From Comamonas thiooxydans (lineage in GTDB: Bacteria > Pseudomonadota > Gammaproteobacteria > Burkholderiales > Burkholderiaceae_C), in contig NZ_BBVD01000014.1 in NCBI RefSeq assembly GCF_000964545.1, forward strand, positions 1 through 64,000: a stretch of 64,000 nt of DNA, in the 5' to 3' direction. The translations under genes were made by a program, and so were the position numbers. Shown piece after piece: positions 1-8,229 of the stretch (position 1 is the first letter of the stretch; each line of letters starts with the position of its first letter). Under the pieces are notes generated by a model that was not told the DNA's origin, made no database searches, and saw nothing but the letters and a program-made list of their open reading frames with translations.

Positions 1-174
1 GCAGTGTATCACAACTTCCGAGGCGCTGCACAAGAACTTTTGAAGTTTTGCGAGGCAGTCGTTTGCCGCGATGGATCGAACTATAGCATAGGTGAAACCC
101 TAGCCAGGCCGCTTCTGACACAAAAGATTCATCTGTCAGCGTGGTCTTTGCATGGGCTGTGTCCATAGACAGAG
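1..174. other. Upstream flank, no gene recognised
   Basis: I see no convincing reading frame or RNA gene in this stretch before the ABC-F gene. It probably carries the uup promoter and the end of the spacer to the preceding gene, but I could not pick a clear -35/-10 pair. Confidence 0.4.
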
Positions 175-208
175 ATAGAGACAGCGGCCTTACGGCCGCT
201 GTCTCTAT
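175..208 (+). promoter_or_regulatory. Perfect 15-bp hairpin before uup
   Basis: Bases 175-189 and 194-208 are exact reverse complements around a four-base loop (TTAC). The stem ends 25 bases before the chosen ATG of the ABC-F gene and is not followed by a T-run, so it is not a classical intrinsic terminator. It could be an mRNA leader structure or a Rho-type/processing hairpin; the role is inferred only from position. Confidence 0.6.
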
Positions 209-233
209 GGAGGCCAACGATAATGCTGGCACG

Positions 234-2120
234 ATGGCACTGATTACTTTGTTAGACGCTCAATTGGCGTTTGGGCACGTGGCCCTGCTGGACCACGCAA
301 ATTTTTCCCTGGAGACCGGCGAGCGCGTCGGCCTGATCGGCCGCAACGGCGCCGGCAAGTCTTCACTGCTCAAGATTCTGGGCGGCCTGGCAAAGGCCGA
401 TGACGGCCAGCTCCAGGTGCAGAACGGGGTCCGCATTACCTATGTGGCGCAGGAGCCCGACCTGAACCCTGCGCACACCATCTTCGAGTCGGCATCTGAC
501 GGCATTGCCGCCGTGATTGCGATTCGTGAGCGCTACCTGGCTGGCGGCGAGGGCGAGGATCTGGACGAGTTGCAGACACAGATCGAGGCTTATGACGCCT
601 GGAACTGGGAGCAGCGCGTAGAGGAAACATTGCAGCGCCTGCATCTGGACCCGAATGCTCTGGTAGGCAGCCTGTCCGGCGGCACCCGCAAGCGCGTGGC
701 GCTGGCCCAGGCTCTGGTGGCCCGCCCCGATGTCCTGTTGCTCGACGAGCCGACCAACCACCTGGATCTGGACTCCATCGAGTGGCTGGAAGAGCTGCTG
801 ATTGCCTTCAAGGGCAGCGTGATCACGATCACCCACGACCGCAGCTTTCTGGACCGCATCGCCACCCGCATCGTGGAGCTGGATCGGGGCGTTTTGCGCA
901 CCTACCCGGGCAATTTCTCCCAGTATGTGTTGCAAAAGGAAGAGCAGCTCAGCCAGGAAGCCGTCATCAACGCCAAGGCGGACAAGCTGCTGGCTCAGGA
1001 GGAAGTGTGGATTCGCAAGGGCGTGGAAGCCCGTCGCACCCGCAGCCAGAGCCGCATCAGCCGTCTGCAGGAATTGCGTGCCAGCCGTGCCCAGCGCCGT
1101 GATGTGCTGGGCAGCGTGAACATGGATATCGCATCCGGCAAGGGCGACGGCTATCAGGGCAAGATCGTGGCCGAGCTGACCGATGTCAGCAAGTCCTTTG
1201 GCGAAAAGAAGATCGTTGAAAGGTTCAGCGGCACCATTTTGCGTGGCGACAAGGTCGGCTTGCTGGGCCCCAACGGCGCAGGCAAGACAACGCTGCTGAA
1301 GATGATTCTGGGCGAGCTGGCTCCGGACAGCGGCCAAGTGCGCCTGGGCGGCAATCTGCAAGTGGCCTACTTTGACCAGATGCGTCATCAGGTGAATCTG
1401 GATGCCACGCTGGAGGACTTCATCAGCCCCGGCAGCGAGTGGATCGAGATCGGCAACCAGAAAAAGCACGTCAAGAGCTATCTGGCGGACTTTCTGTTCT
1501 CTCCGGCGCGTGCGCATTCCCCGGTCCGATCGCTGTCAGGCGGCGAGCGCAACCGCTTGCTGCTGGCCCGTTTGTTTGCGCGGCCGGCCAATGTTTTGGT
1601 GCTGGACGAGCCGACCAACGATCTGGACATCGAAACCCTGGACATGCTGGAAGACCTGCTGCAAAGCTATGACGGCACGGTCTTTCTGGTCAGCCACGAC
1701 CGCACCTTCCTCGACAACGTGGTCACCAGCACGATTGCCTGGGAAGGTCCCGGCCACTGGCGTGAATACGAAGGTGGCGTGACGGACTGGATGGAGCAAT
1801 CGCGCCGCAGCAAGGCCATGGCCGAAGCCGCACAGGCCAAGTCCGCCCCCAAGGAGGAGCCCAAGCCCGTCGCAAGCCGCACCGACGCTGCGGCCAGCCC
1901 CAAGAAGAAGCTCAGCTACAAGGATCAGCGCGAGCTGGAAGCCCTGCCGGCCACGATTGCCGCACTGGAGACCGAGCAAAAGCAGATTCAGCAAGCGCTG
2001 GCCGACGGCAGCCTGTTTGCCAGCGACAACGCCAAGGCCGTCGCCATGCACCAGCGCGACGCGGAGATCGATGAAGCACTGATGGAGGCGCTGGAGCGCT
2101 GGACCTTGCTGTCTGAATAA
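234..2120 (+). CDS. uup: ABC-F family ATPase Uup
   Basis: Soluble twin-cassette ABC-F ATPase of 628 residues, a family acting on ribosomes or on branched DNA intermediates rather than in transport. Cassette 1 has Walker A G36-RNGAGKS-43, signature LSGGTRKR and Walker B LLLDEPTNHLD; cassette 2 has GPNGAGKTT, LSGGERNR and LVLDEPTNDLD. A charged linker and a C-terminal coiled coil beginning KKKLSYKDQRELEALP are characteristic of Uup rather than EttA, and the length is close to E. coli Uup. ATG 234 begins the conserved core (MALITLLDAQLAFG); longer starts at 141 or 207 would run through the upstream hairpin. No transmembrane segment is visible. It converges on the chemotaxis operon. Confidence 0.9.
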   Translation: MALITLLDAQLAFGHVALLDHANFSLETGERVGLIGRNGAGKSSLLKILGGLAKADDGQLQVQNGVRITYVAQEPDLNPAHTIFESASDGIAAVIAIRERYLAGGEGEDLDELQTQIEAYDAWNWEQRVEETLQRLHLDPNALVGSLSGGTRKRVALAQALVARPDVLLLDEPTNHLDLDSIEWLEELLIAFKGSVITITHDRSFLDRIATRIVELDRGVLRTYPGNFSQYVLQKEEQLSQEAVINAKADKLLAQEEVWIRKGVEARRTRSQSRISRLQELRASRAQRRDVLGSVNMDIASGKGDGYQGKIVAELTDVSKSFGEKKIVERFSGTILRGDKVGLLGPNGAGKTTLLKMILGELAPDSGQVRLGGNLQVAYFDQMRHQVNLDATLEDFISPGSEWIEIGNQKKHVKSYLADFLFSPARAHSPVRSLSGGERNRLLLARLFARPANVLVLDEPTNDLDIETLDMLEDLLQSYDGTVFLVSHDRTFLDNVVTSTIAWEGPGHWREYEGGVTDWMEQSRRSKAMAEAAQAKSAPKEEPKPVASRTDAAASPKKKLSYKDQRELEALPATIAALETEQKQIQQALADGSLFASDNAKAVAMHQRDAEIDEALMEALERWTLLSE

Positions 2121-2135
2121 TCAGGCCGTCAAATA

Positions 2136-2223
2136 AGAGAGCGCCTTGCGACTGTCAGGTCTTGATTTCAAAGCTATAGAAGCCTGAAATCATTATCTTA
2201 CAAGCGCAAGACGCTCTCTTTTT
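2136..2223. terminator. Bidirectional terminator between uup and cheB
   Basis: The arms 2136-2150 and 2205-2219 pair (AGAGAGCG-x-CTTGCG with CGCAAG-x-CGCTCTCT, one mismatch) and are followed by a T-run to 2223. An inner TGATTTCA/TGAAATCA stem fills the loop. It sits between convergent genes, so it can end both uup and the che operon. The inner part resembles the dispersed ATAGC-type repeat found elsewhere in the window. Confidence 0.65.
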
Positions 2224-2231
2224 ATGCAACC

Positions 2232-3347
2232 TTATATGCGGTGATGTACCTGGTCCGAGCCGCCGCGCAACTTGGTCAGCAGGGCATGGGCGATCTGCGG
2301 CAGAGGCAGCACCTCGTCGGCCGCACCATGGGCAATGGCTTCGCGGGGCATGCCGAAGACGATGCAGGTGCTCTCGTCCTGCACCAGGTTGTAGCTGCCG
2401 GCATCGCGCATCTCGCGCATGGCGGTGGCGCCATCGGCCCCCATGCCGGTGAGCATGATGCCGTAGGCATTGCGCCCGGCGCTGGCGGCAACCGACTTGA
2501 ACAGCACTTCCACCGAGGGCTTGTGACGGTTGACGGGCGGCGCATCATCGACCACGGCCACATAGTTGGCACCGCTGCGCGTGATGGAGAAATGCTTGCC
2601 GCCGGGAGCGATATAGGCATGGCCGGGCAGCAAACGCTCGCCGTGCGTGGCTTCCTTGACCGTCATCTGGCACAGGCTGTTGAGCCGAGCCGCAAAACTG
2701 GTGGTGAAGCCCGGCGGCATGTGCTGGGTGATGACGATGGCCGGGCAGTCGGCCGGCAGATGCGTGAGCACCTCACGGATCGCCTCCGTGCCACCGGTGG
2801 AAGCGCCGATGGCGATGATCTTTTCGGTCGAGATGCGCCCCAGCAGGCTGGGTGCCGCCGGCGCACGGGGCGCTGCGGGCTTGGCACCCGTACTCGCTGC
2901 CGCTGCCACGCCGTGCGGCACCACCGGCAGGCGATGCACCTGGGCCACGGCAGCCACGCGGATCTTGTCCACGATCTGGCTGGCCAGCTCCTGCAGGCCG
3001 TTGGCCACGCCGACGCGGGGCTTGGCCACAAAATCGATGGCACCCAGCTCCAGGGCGCGCATGGTGACTTCGGCACCGCGCTCGGTCAGCGTGGAGATCA
3101 TCACCACCGGCATGGGACGCAGGCGCATGAGCCGCCCGAGGAAATCAATGCCGTCCATGCGGGGCATTTCCACATCCAGCGTGATGACGTCGGGGTTCAG
3201 ATCGCGGATCATTTCGCGTGCGATCAACGGGTCATTGGCCGAGCCGATGCACTCCATGTCATGCTGGCGATTGATGATCTCGGCCAGAAGACTGCGCACC
3301 AACGCAGAGTCGTCCACCACGATCACCCGGATTTTTGGCTTTAACAA
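2232..3347 (-). CDS. cheB: Chemotaxis protein-glutamate methylesterase CheB
   Basis: CheB removes methyl groups from, and deamidates, chemoreceptor glutamates/glutamines when phosphorylated by CheA. The 371-residue protein has an N-terminal receiver domain (acidic D12/D13, phosphoacceptor D58 in TLDVEMP, lysine in FVAKP) and a C-terminal methylesterase domain with the catalytic serine in GASTGGTEA, histidine in ITQHMPPGF and aspartate in LTGMGADG. The start is TTG, supported by GAGGAAGG about seven bases upstream. It is the last gene of the che operon, directly behind cheD. Confidence 0.95.
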   Translation of the reverse strand: MLKPKIRVIVVDDSALVRSLLAEIINRQHDMECIGSANDPLIAREMIRDLNPDVITLDVEMPRMDGIDFLGRLMRLRPMPVVMISTLTERGAEVTMRALELGAIDFVAKPRVGVANGLQELASQIVDKIRVAAVAQVHRLPVVPHGVAAAASTGAKPAAPRAPAAPSLLGRISTEKIIAIGASTGGTEAIREVLTHLPADCPAIVITQHMPPGFTTSFAARLNSLCQMTVKEATHGERLLPGHAYIAPGGKHFSITRSGANYVAVVDDAPPVNRHKPSVEVLFKSVAASAGRNAYGIMLTGMGADGATAMREMRDAGSYNLVQDESTCIVFGMPREAIAHGAADEVLPLPQIAHALLTKLRGGSDQVHHRI

Positions 3348-3360
3348 CGCTCAACCTTCC

Positions 3361-4092
3361 TCAAAACAGATCCACCGAGCCGCCCGCCGTATTGCGTGCC
3401 ACCGCAGCCGCGCTGCCGCGACTGATTTCCTGCTGCACCAATGCCTCGGGATGGGCGTGTGCCAGGCGCTTGACCATGGCCTTGCCCGTGGATGGAAAAA
3501 ACACCACCTTGCGCGGATAGATATCCAGCACGTCCTCGGAGACGATGGGAATGCGCTCGGTTTGCAGATACTCTGTCACAAAACTGGTGTTGCGCTCGCC
3601 CACATTCATGGTCGTGAAATTGGCCATGACCTGGGCGCCACCAAAAATCTTGGCCTGCATGGATTCGCGCCGTGCGCCCAGCTTGAGCATCTCGTTGATC
3701 AGCAGCTCCATGGCGTACGAACCATAGCGCCCCGAGACATCGCTGCTGTCGCCATCGGGCAGCATGAAGTGGTTCATGCCGCCAATGCGCATGAATCGAT
3801 CCCAGAGACAGGCCGCGATGCAGGAACCCAGCACGGTGACGATGGCCATCTCGTCGCGCGAGACAAAGTACTCGCCCGGCAACACCTTGGCCGAATTGAG
3901 CTGGAAGTGCGGGTCGTAGTAGAAGAACGAGGCCTCGCCCGGCTGGCGCGGCTGGCGCTTGAGCTGCTCCAGCGATGAGACCGGCGCCGGCATGGCCGGA
4001 TCAGGATAGCCCTGGGGCACGAAGCTGTTGCCGCGCAGGGGTCTGGCAGCGCCAGCACCTGGCAGATCCAGCGGAGAGCTCAGATTCCTCAT
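3361..4092 (-). CDS. cheD: Chemoreceptor glutamine deamidase CheD
   Basis: CheD deamidates receptor glutamines and in some bacteria binds CheC/CheY. The 243-residue protein carries the catalytic cysteine in VLGSCIAACLWD and the histidine in GGMNHFMLP, followed by the conserved KIFGGAQV segment. About 50 poorly conserved proline-rich residues precede the core. The C-terminus ends GGSVDLF, almost the same tail as orf149 in this operon (AGSVELF). It lies between cheR and cheB with short gaps, so one transcript is likely. No CheC or CheX gene is present in the window. Confidence 0.93.
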   Translation of the reverse strand: MRNLSSPLDLPGAGAARPLRGNSFVPQGYPDPAMPAPVSSLEQLKRQPRQPGEASFFYYDPHFQLNSAKVLPGEYFVSRDEMAIVTVLGSCIAACLWDRFMRIGGMNHFMLPDGDSSDVSGRYGSYAMELLINEMLKLGARRESMQAKIFGGAQVMANFTTMNVGERNTSFVTEYLQTERIPIVSEDVLDIYPRKVVFFPSTGKAMVKRLAHAHPEALVQQEISRGSAAAVARNTAGGSVDLF

Positions 4093-4116
4093 GACTTGCA
4101 GCCCTGCCCTTCAGCG

Positions 4117-5031
4117 TCATTGGCGCTCATAGACGGTCTTGCCCTTGAGCGCGAACAGATCGCGCGAATCGCTGAAGTTCTCGGCATGACCGACAAACAG
4201 CAGCCCGCCCGGACGCATCACCTGATGAATGCGCTCCAGCACGCGACGCTGGGTCGGTGCGTCGAAATAAATCATCACGTTGCGGCAGAAGACGATGTCG
4301 AAGCTCTCCCGGAACGGCCAATCTCCGGCGATCAGGTTGACGTTGAGAAAGTCCACCATGCGGCGCAGTTCCGGCTTGACCCGCACCATACCCGAGTTGG
4401 CCGAGCGCCCGCGCAGGAAAAAGCGGTGCAGCCGCTCGGTGCTCACGCCCTTGAGGTTCTCTGCCCGGTAGATGCCGCGAGAGGCGGTATCCAGCACGCG
4501 CGAGTCGATATCGCTGGCCATGAGCTGAAAGCTGGCCGAGCTGCCCAGACTCTCCACGGCCGTCATCAGGATGGAATAAGGCTCCTCTCCCGTGGAGGCC
4601 GCGCTGCACCATACCTTCCAGCCATTGCCGCCGGGTTTGTGGCTGCGTAGATGCTGGGCCAGGATGTCGAAGTGATGCTGCTCGCGGAAGAACGAGGTCA
4701 GATTCGTGGTGAGAGCATTGACGAACTCCTGCCATTCGGGCCCGTCATTGATGCTCTCCAGCCAGTCCAGATAGCTGACAAAGCTCTCATGCCCGGTCTC
4801 GCGCAGGCGGCGCGACAGACGGCTGTAGACCATGGCATGCTTGCCGTCATGCAGGCTGATGCCGGCACGCTTGTAGATCAGGGCCTGCACACGGGCAAAG
4901 TCGCGGTTGGACCAGACGAACTCGCGCCCCTGCGCCAGCGGTCCGGACATGCCGCCCGGCAGCGCCTCATCGTCCTGCTCAAGCCTGGCAGGAGAGGCTG
5001 CGAATGAAGCGCTACGTCCCAGGTTCAGCAC
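4117..5031 (-). CDS. cheR: Chemotaxis protein methyltransferase CheR
   Basis: S-adenosylmethionine-dependent methyltransferase that methylates receptor glutamates during adaptation. The 304-residue protein has an N-terminal helical domain (LIYKRAGISL, LTTNLTSFFRE) and a SAM-binding domain with WCSAASTGEEPYS and FDIVFCRNVMIYF, all CheR hallmarks. The start is GTG with AGAGG upstream; about 35 residues of the N-terminus are variable, so an internal start is possible. It lies 17 bases after cheW and 24 before cheD. Confidence 0.95.
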   Translation of the reverse strand: MLNLGRSASFAASPARLEQDDEALPGGMSGPLAQGREFVWSNRDFARVQALIYKRAGISLHDGKHAMVYSRLSRRLRETGHESFVSYLDWLESINDGPEWQEFVNALTTNLTSFFREQHHFDILAQHLRSHKPGGNGWKVWCSAASTGEEPYSILMTAVESLGSSASFQLMASDIDSRVLDTASRGIYRAENLKGVSTERLHRFFLRGRSANSGMVRVKPELRRMVDFLNVNLIAGDWPFRESFDIVFCRNVMIYFDAPTQRRVLERIHQVMRPGGLLFVGHAENFSDSRDLFALKGKTVYERQ

Positions 5032-5048
5032 ACGGACCTCTGGCGCAC

Positions 5049-5537
5049 TCAGGCTTCGGAGGCCACCAGGCCCATGTCGACATTGCCCATGAGCTTCTCG
5101 ATGTCCAGCAGGATCAGCATGCGCTCGCCCACAGAACCCAGACCCAGAATGCAGCCGCTGTCGATGGCGCTTTCGATATCGGGTGCGGGACGCACGGCAT
5201 CGGCGGGCAGCTCCATCACATCGCTGACCGAGTCCACCACAATGCCGACCACGCGATTGCGCAGGTTCAGGATGATGACCACGGTGAAGGCGTTGTACTC
5301 CACCTCGGAGCAGTTGAAGCGCAGGCGCATGTCCACGATGGGCACAATGGTGCCGCGCAGATTGACCACCCCCTTGATGAACTCGGGCGCATTGGCAATA
5401 CGCGTGGGCTGCTCGTAGCCACGGATTTCCTGCACCTTGAGGATATCGATGCCGTATTCCTCCTCGCCCAGGCGGAAGGTCAGATACTCGCGGGCACCGG
5501 TGGCCACGCCTTCGGCAGTCTTGTTGATGATGTTCAT
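5049..5537 (-). CDS. cheW: Chemotaxis coupling protein CheW
   Basis: Adaptor of 162 residues linking chemoreceptors to CheA. A single CheW-like SH3-type domain covers almost all of it, with FRLGEEEYGIDILKVQEI near the N-terminus, the conserved VVNLRGTIVPIVDMR core and VVDSVSDV. The ATG follows a GAGAGAG ribosome site. It is downstream of cheA and upstream of cheR. No chemoreceptor gene accompanies it here, so receptors must be encoded elsewhere. Confidence 0.96.
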   Translation of the reverse strand: MNIINKTAEGVATGAREYLTFRLGEEEYGIDILKVQEIRGYEQPTRIANAPEFIKGVVNLRGTIVPIVDMRLRFNCSEVEYNAFTVVIILNLRNRVVGIVVDSVSDVMELPADAVRPAPDIESAIDSGCILGLGSVGERMLILLDIEKLMGNVDMGLVASEA

Positions 5538-5587
5538 GTCAGCTCTCTCTGCGTTGTTCGGGTCGGCGACGGCTCAGGCCAGCGGCC

Positions 5588-7792
5588 TCAATGGCGGGTA
5601 CGGCGCACCAGAGCGCCCGTATCCAGAATCAGCGCAACGGATCCGTCGCCCAGAATGGTGGCGCCCGAGACATTGGGCACCTTGCGGTAATTGCTTTCCA
5701 GGTTCTTCACCACCACCTGGTGCTGGCCCAGCAGCTCGTCGACCAGCAGCGCCACGCGGCTGCCTTCGGCCTCGACCACCACCATGATGTTGCTGGTCTG
5801 GCTTTCATCGGCGCGCGGCACCTGGAAGGTTCGCTCCAGCGCGATCACCGGCATGTATTCGTCGCGCACCTTGACCAGCTGCGTGCCATTGGCCACGGTG
5901 TTGACATCGTCGGCCTTGACCTGGAAGGACTCGACCACCGAGGACAGCGGCAGGATATAGACCTCTTCGCCCACCCCGACGGACATGCCGTCCATGATGG
6001 CCAGCGTCAGCGGCAGGCGCACGGCCACCTTCATGCCCACGCCGGCAACGGACTCGATCTCCACCGTGCCACCCAGCGAGGTGATGTTTCGCTTGACCAC
6101 GTCCATGCCCACGCCACGGCCCGAGACATCGGTGACCACATCGGCCGTGGAGAAGCCGGGCGCAAAGATCAGTTGCCAGACATCGCTGTCGGGCATGCTG
6201 TCGGAGACATCCATGCCGCGCTCGCGCGCCTTGTTCAGAATCCTCTCGCGATTCATGCCCTTGCCGTCGTCGCGCACCTCGATGACGATGGAGCCGCCCT
6301 GATGGGATGCCGCCAGCGTCAGCGTGCCATGCTCGGACTTGCCCGCAGCGATGCGGTCCTCGGGCATCTCGATGCCGTGGTCCACGCTGTTGCGCACCAG
6401 ATGGGTCAGCGGATCGGTAATCTTCTCGACCAGGCCCTTGTCCAGCTCGGTGGCTTCGCCCAGCGTGACCAGATCGATCTTCTTGCCCAGCTTGCCCGCC
6501 AGGTCGCGCAGCATGCGCGGGAAGCGGCTGAAAACCGTGGACATGGGAATCATGCGGATCGACATCACGGACTCTTGCAGGTCGCGCGTGTTGCGATCCA
6601 GATCGGCCAGGCCGGCCAGCAGCTGCTGATAGGTCGTCGGGTCCAGCCCCTGGCTGTTCTGCGCCAGCATGGCCTGGGTGATGACCAGCTCGCCCACCAG
6701 ATTGATGAGTTGGTCCACCTTCTTCACATCCACGCGGATGCTGGTGGACTCCATATGCGCAGCGGCAGCCTTGGGTGTGGCCTTCTGCACCGTGCCCCCA
6801 GCGCCGCCAATCACGGCATGCTCCTGATTTTGCTGAGCCTCGGGGCTGCCTGGAGCACCCGCAAAGAAACCGTAGGCTTCTTCGGCCGGCAGATTGTGGG
6901 GCGGCATGGCGGCTTCTTCATCCACCACGGCTTCCAACTGCTCGACCACGGGCTCGGTTGCGTTCTGCGGTTGGGCGGCATCGCTGATCTGCACCTGCTC
7001 CTTGGAGACATGGAAGACAAACAGATCGCGCAGCTCGTCATCGGTGGACACCGTTCTGACCTTGAACAGGCGGTGATCGGCCTTAGTGCCGACCTGATCC
7101 TGAATCGTGCCCAGACCCGGAATATCCCGGAACAGCTCCTTGATGGCATCGCCCAGCTCCAGCCTGGACAGCGGGCCGATCTCGATCATCAGCTCGCGCG
7201 CCCCCTCGGGAGGCTCGGTGCCGATCACAGGGCCTGGCTCTGCCATCTGGGCTGCCGCAGGGGCCGGAGCTTGAGCGGGCGTATCCGCCACTACCGCGGC
7301 AACAACGGCAGCTGGCTGCACAGGCTCGGCAGCCGCGGCACTGCGGTTGACCTGGGGAATCTCGGTCAAGCCCTGGGCCAGAGCTTCGATGCGCACCACC
7401 AGTTCCGCAGTGGAAACCGGTTCGCCCTCATCACCAGACTGGTGACGTGCCAGCAGGCTGCGGCTGGCGTCCGCCGACTCCAGCAGCACATCGACCATCT
7501 CGGGGATGGGCGTGATTTCATGGCGACGCAGGCGGTCCAGCAGGGATTCCATGCGGTGCGTGAGCTCGGTCACATCCGAGAAGCCGAAGGTCGCCGCACC
7601 GCCCTTGATGGAGTGAGCGCAGCGGAAAATACCGTTGAGCTCTTCATCGTTGGCGGCCGAAAGGTCCAGGCTGAGCAGCATCTGCTCCATCTGGTCGAGG
7701 TTCTCGCTGGCTTCCTCGAAAAAGATTTGATAGAACTGGCTAAGGTCGAAGTCTGCGCCCGAACCTGCGCCATCCTGGTGTGTATCCGCCAT
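5588..7792 (-). CDS. cheA: Chemotaxis histidine kinase CheA
   Basis: Central kinase (734 residues) that phosphorylates CheY and CheB. The P1 Hpt domain has the phosphorylated histidine H60 in AHSIKGGAATFG. An Ala/Pro-rich linker (about 145-195) leads to a compact domain at about 195-270 (ELMIEIGPLSRLELGDAI) that occupies the P2 position. P3 dimerisation begins DVKKVDQLINLVGELV; the P4 ATPase has LVRNSVDHGIE (N box) and DDGKGM/GRGVGMDVV (G boxes); P5 is a C-terminal CheW-like domain. Start ATG 7792 has AGGAAA upstream. A FliA-type promoter candidate lies just upstream, inside the end of cheY. Confidence 0.95.
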   Translation of the reverse strand: MADTHQDGAGSGADFDLSQFYQIFFEEASENLDQMEQMLLSLDLSAANDEELNGIFRCAHSIKGGAATFGFSDVTELTHRMESLLDRLRRHEITPIPEMVDVLLESADASRSLLARHQSGDEGEPVSTAELVVRIEALAQGLTEIPQVNRSAAAAEPVQPAAVVAAVVADTPAQAPAPAAAQMAEPGPVIGTEPPEGARELMIEIGPLSRLELGDAIKELFRDIPGLGTIQDQVGTKADHRLFKVRTVSTDDELRDLFVFHVSKEQVQISDAAQPQNATEPVVEQLEAVVDEEAAMPPHNLPAEEAYGFFAGAPGSPEAQQNQEHAVIGGAGGTVQKATPKAAAAHMESTSIRVDVKKVDQLINLVGELVITQAMLAQNSQGLDPTTYQQLLAGLADLDRNTRDLQESVMSIRMIPMSTVFSRFPRMLRDLAGKLGKKIDLVTLGEATELDKGLVEKITDPLTHLVRNSVDHGIEMPEDRIAAGKSEHGTLTLAASHQGGSIVIEVRDDGKGMNRERILNKARERGMDVSDSMPDSDVWQLIFAPGFSTADVVTDVSGRGVGMDVVKRNITSLGGTVEIESVAGVGMKVAVRLPLTLAIMDGMSVGVGEEVYILPLSSVVESFQVKADDVNTVANGTQLVKVRDEYMPVIALERTFQVPRADESQTSNIMVVVEAEGSRVALLVDELLGQHQVVVKNLESNYRKVPNVSGATILGDGSVALILDTGALVRRTRH

Positions 7793-7816
7793 GGTGTTTC
7801 CTGCTGTGATTCGTTG

Positions 7817-7843
7817 TTATCGGCTTAACGCAGCACTTTTTGA
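7817..7843 (-). promoter_or_regulatory. Candidate FliA promoter for cheAWRDB
   Basis: On the minus strand TCAA (7843-7840), a 15-base spacer and a perfect GCCGATAA (7824-7817) match the sigma-28 pattern TAAA-N15-GCCGATAA at seven of eight -10 bases or better and three of four -35 bases. The -10 begins immediately after the cheY stop and the cheA ATG is 25 bases further on. The -35 therefore lies within cheY coding sequence. Confidence 0.65.
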
Positions 7844-8187
7844 ATAACTTCGATCAATCGATTGGGATCGAAGGGCTTGACCAGCCAGCCCGTGGCACCT
7901 GCGGCCCGGCCCGCCTGCTTCATCAGGTCGCTGGATTCCGTGGTCAGTATCAAGATGGGCGTGCCCTTGAACTTCGGGTTTTCACGGAGCTTGCGCGTGA
8001 GACCGATGCCGTCCAGGCGCGGCATGTTCTGGTCGGCCAGCACCAGATCGATGTTTTGCGCCTGTGCTTTTTCCAGCGCATCCACACCGTCGACGGCTTC
8101 CACCACCTTAAAACCAGCACTGCTCAACGTGAAAGACACCATCTTTCGCATCGAGGGGGAATCATCAACAGCCAGAATCGATCGCAT
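7825..8187 (-). CDS. cheY: Response regulator CheY (copy 1, cheA-linked)
   Basis: Stand-alone receiver domain of 120 residues with acidic pair D8/D9, phosphoacceptor D52 (LVLADQNMP), threonine in ILILTTESS and lysine in GWLVKPFDP. The ATG at 8187 has GGAG six bases upstream; an in-frame TTG at 8199 is less likely. A second, clearly different cheY stands next to cheZ at 23.5 kb. This copy, encoded beside cheA, may switch the motor weakly or act as a phosphate sink, as in other two-CheY systems; that is inference. Confidence 0.92.
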   Translation of the reverse strand: MRSILAVDDSPSMRKMVSFTLSSAGFKVVEAVDGVDALEKAQAQNIDLVLADQNMPRLDGIGLTRKLRENPKFKGTPILILTTESSDLMKQAGRAAGATGWLVKPFDPNRLIEVIQKVLR

Positions 8188-8229
8188 GTACAGCTCCAAC
8201 AGACGGGCAACGGAAAACAGGGTAGAAGT

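Noticed and set aside
5591..7828. A 745-codon open frame antisense to cheA
   Set aside because: It mirrors the codon structure of cheA, is rich in His/Gln/Gly as expected for an antisense frame of a GC-rich gene, and has no recognisable domain. Similar antisense frames face cheB, fliI, fliF, flgK, flhA and others; all were left out.
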